Source of the DNA: Anastrepha obliqua
Lineage: Eukaryota > Arthropoda > Insecta > Diptera > Tephritidae
Assembly (NCBI RefSeq): GCF_027943255.1
Contig: NC_072893.1
Span: 119,845,784 to 119,909,783 of the forward strand
Direction: 5' to 3'
Length of the DNA: 64,000 nucleotides
Of the stretch, positions 62,120-64,000 are shown piece after piece. Every line of letters starts with the position of its first letter. Within the stretch, counting starts at the first letter, position 1. Both the position numbers and the translations under genes were made by a program. The notes beneath the pieces are model-generated. The model saw nothing but the letters and a program-made list of their open reading frames with translations. It did no database searches and was not told the origin of the DNA.

Positions 62120-64000
62120 ATGACTGAAGTAATATTTACACAGATTAATCTGCAGCATAGCAAAGCGTCTACGGCTCTCTTGTGCCGTAGGCATGCAAAA
62201 CTGCAAACAAACCCACACATAATACTTATACAAGAACCATGGGTATGTCACAAGCGTATCTGTGGTCTAAGTGCTATGTCGTGGGGACAAATACTTTATT
62301 GTGAAGGGAATGTGAGACCGCGAGCATGTATTATCATGCCGAGGTTGATCGAACACACGATGTTAAAAGAGCTATGCTCTGGAGATATCGTTGCTGCAAA
62401 AATAAAGTACTGGAAAAGTGGGAACAGTGTCGAAGCTATCATAGTTTCGGCCTACCTACCCTATGACTCTGTACAGCCACCTCCTTCGAGGGAGCTAAGA
62501 GAAGTGGTCAAGTACGCAGAATCCAATAATCTGGGGCTAATAGTGGGCTGTGACGCAAATTCACAGAACATTGTGTGGGGAAGCAGCAAATGCAACCCCA
62601 GAGGTCTCAAGTTACTGGATTTTATCCTGTCATCCGATTTGGTCATTCAAAACACTGGTAACAAACCAACTTTTGTGACCAGAAGGAGACAAGAGGTGAT
62701 TGATTTAACACTTACCAATAGGTCAGCTGGAAATCAAATCAACCGATGGCGAGTTTTGGAAGAGGACTCTCTTTCTGATCATCGTCTTATCGAATTCCGA
62801 CTGGGAATTGACACAATATCAATACCTTCCGGTAGGAATCCTCGAAATGTGGACTGGGACAGGTATGGTGAGCTTGTAACAGAGCGATTACCAAACCTGA
62901 AAAAACTCAAATCAGCAGAAATGATTGAAGATGCGACTAAGAAATTAGAAGATACTTTAATCAATTGCTTCGAGGAACTGTGTCCACTCAGGCAAAGCAG
63001 ACAGGGGAAAGCGGTTCCTTGGTGGAACCCTGAACTGTCGAAGCTTCGTGTACGGTCCAGGAAACTTCTTAATAAGGCCTTGAAGACCAAAACAGAAGAG
63101 GACTGGGCCAATCATCGACTTACACAGAGAGAATATAAGAAGAAAGTACGGCAAGCCAAACTTGAATCCTATAGAAATTTCTGCAGTAACGTCGAAGAAA
63201 TGAGGGAAACAGCGAGACTTTGTAAGGTCCTTCATTTAGACCGCTCAGTAAGGCTGGATTCCATTCGAAAACCTGATGGTTCATACACCATTTCCAAATC
63301 GGAAACGTTTAATGCTTTACTCGAAACCCACTTTCCGGGTAGTAGAACTCTCTCTGAAGGTGAGAGTGGCATGAACAACAACGGTGGCAATGGTGGAACC
63401 TCTAGGTACAGCTGGTATATTGCTAGTCGGATAGTGACAAGGGAATCGATAAGGTTTTCCTTATCTTCCTTTGCAAACTTTAAGTCCCCTGGACCTGACG
63501 GAATATATCCAGCAATGCTTAAAAAAGGAGGAGACAGGCTGATTGAGGCCCTGAAAAGGATCTTTACAGCCTGTCTTGCATTTGGTTATATACCATCCCA
63601 ATGGCGACGCGTAAGAGTAGTATTTATTCCGAAACCAGGAAAAGATGACTATTCCCTAGCAAAAAGTTTTAGACCAATCAGTTTGACATCGTTCATGTTG
63701 AAAAGTCTGGAACGAGTGGTGGAGAAACATATTCGAGTGGGGGTATTGCCGAGAAGTCCACTTAGTAGAAATCAACACGCTTACCAGAGTGGAAAATCAT
63801 GTGAATCAGCCTTACACGATCTTGTAAGCAAGATTGAAGCTGGGCTGGAAGCTGACGAATACACAATGGGCGTGTTCGTGGACATTGAGGGGGCTTTTGA
63901 TAATGCCACTTTCGGCTCGATATGTTCTTCTGCCGAACGACACGGAGTTAATCAAGCCATTATAAAATGGATATACTCCATGCTCTCTGAGAGGCTGTTA
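62120..64000 (+). CDS. LOA-like ORF2: AP endonuclease and reverse transcriptase, 3' end beyond window
   Basis: A 627-codon frame from ATG at 62120 (MTEVIFTQINLQHSKAST) stays open to the last base. The endonuclease shows QEPW (catalytic Glu), SAYLPYD, GCDANSQNIVWG, a DLTLTN block and the terminal SDHRLIEF. Trp-Trp-Asn-Pro-Glu-Leu marks the linker. The RT begins with FKSPGPDGIYPAMLKK, FIPKPGKDD, SFRPISLTSFMLKSLERVVE, NQHAYQSGKSCESALHDLV and the first catalytic block VFVDIEGAFDNA, just before the edge. No stop or frameshift is present. RNase H, if the protein has it, lies outside. The protein would nick target DNA and prime reverse transcription there. Confidence 0.93.
   Translation, partial: MTEVIFTQINLQHSKASTALLCRRHAKLQTNPHIILIQEPWVCHKRICGLSAMSWGQILYCEGNVRPRACIIMPRLIEHTMLKELCSGDIVAAKIKYWKSGNSVEAIIVSAYLPYDSVQPPPSRELREVVKYAESNNLGLIVGCDANSQNIVWGSSKCNPRGLKLLDFILSSDLVIQNTGNKPTFVTRRRQEVIDLTLTNRSAGNQINRWRVLEEDSLSDHRLIEFRLGIDTISIPSGRNPRNVDWDRYGELVTERLPNLKKLKSAEMIEDATKKLEDTLINCFEELCPLRQSRQGKAVPWWNPELSKLRVRSRKLLNKALKTKTEEDWANHRLTQREYKKKVRQAKLESYRNFCSNVEEMRETARLCKVLHLDRSVRLDSIRKPDGSYTISKSETFNALLETHFPGSRTLSEGESGMNNNGGNGGTSRYSWYIASRIVTRESIRFSLSSFANFKSPGPDGIYPAMLKKGGDRLIEALKRIFTACLAFGYIPSQWRRVRVVFIPKPGKDDYSLAKSFRPISLTSFMLKSLERVVEKHIRVGVLPRSPLSRNQHAYQSGKSCESALHDLVSKIEAGLEADEYTMGVFVDIEGAFDNATFGSICSSAERHGVNQAIIKWIYSMLSERLL

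Larger units (their letters stand above)
60561..64000 (+). mobile_element. LOA-like non-LTR retrotransposon, 5' two-thirds, cut by the window end
   Basis: A 5' leader is followed by ORF1 (60627-62105) and ORF2 (62120 onward), 14 bp apart, both intact as far as visible. Composition is GC-richer than the surroundings. The ORF1 family, the apurinic endonuclease and the VDIEGAFDNA-type RT block place it with LOA/R1-type elements. It may be complete and recent, but the 3' half is outside the window. Confidence 0.9.

Noticed and set aside
60639..62251. Antisense and alternative-frame ORFs over the LOA-like ORF1
   Set aside because: They are shadows of a long sense frame with clear domain order.
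1..64000. tRNA or rRNA genes
   Set aside because: None was recognised by eye. Only B-box-like words and a tRNA-like SINE head were seen, and a covariance scan was not possible.

Overview
The window reads as AT-rich nuclear DNA of a higher dipteran, most likely a tephritid fruit fly. The grounds are introns of 56-68 bp with GT-AG ends, dense non-LTR (Jockey, R1, LOA and I-like), copia, mariner, rosa-like, pogo/Tigger and piggyBac remains, and no bacterial-type gene packing. The species cannot be fixed from the sequence. It is a transposon graveyard: most of the 64 kb is mobile DNA in different stages of decay, often nested, and host coding sequence is sparse.

The clearest host gene is a seven-exon BACK-kelch gene at 46459-50254 (+, about 502 aa). 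It lacks a visible BTB domain. Its one long intron is filled with a dead retrotransposon tail, a degenerate hexanucleotide array and a SINE-like copy. A TTAA-flanked composite inverted-repeat element (44922-46303) ends about 155 bp before its start codon. A nearly pristine copia element (50296-54534, one 1274-aa gag-pol frame, LTRs differing at 1 of 155 positions, TTTCT target duplication) sits 41 bp after its stop codon. Weaker host candidates are a minus-strand exon for a small secreted cysteine-containing protein (26553-26903) next to a 103-bp palindrome-bearing tandem array, a minus-strand spliced N-terminal exon pair (41133-41339), and a stop-interrupted frame at 25758-26243.

Layout. 0-6.7 kb: Jockey RT, dead mariner, antisense RNase H tail, rosa-like and R1-clade debris. 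7-11 kb: a 0.9 kb rosa-like deletion element and a piggyBac element with intact TTAA ends. 11-15.4 kb: antisense RNase H tail, then a Tigger/pogo element with a TTAA MITE inside it. 15.4-24 kb: mostly gene-free, with a DD37D-type mariner relative, a second copy of the 0.9 kb rosa-like element and an antisense non-LTR C-terminus. 24-31.3 kb: minisatellites, host candidates, the palindrome array and a degenerate RNase H retrotransposon with a 77-bp tandem duplication. 33.4-37.2 kb: an AT-rich array split by an internally deleted copia derivative with apparently identical LTRs, encoding a 620-aa Gag-protease-RNase H fusion. 37-46.3 kb: mariner/rosa fragments, SINE-like copies and the composite MITE. 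46.4-54.5 kb: kelch gene and copia. 54.5-60.4 kb: MITE, mariner, SINE-like copies, a CTGGCAAC satellite and another antisense RNase H tail. 60.5-64 kb: a LOA-like non-LTR element with intact ORF1 and an ORF2 still open at the window edge.

The most striking cross-window pattern is that three TTAA-flanked inverted-repeat elements with different termini (14.3, 44.9-46.3 and 55.5 kb) share an internal motif, ACGCGTTTTTCTCGAAAC or a close variant.
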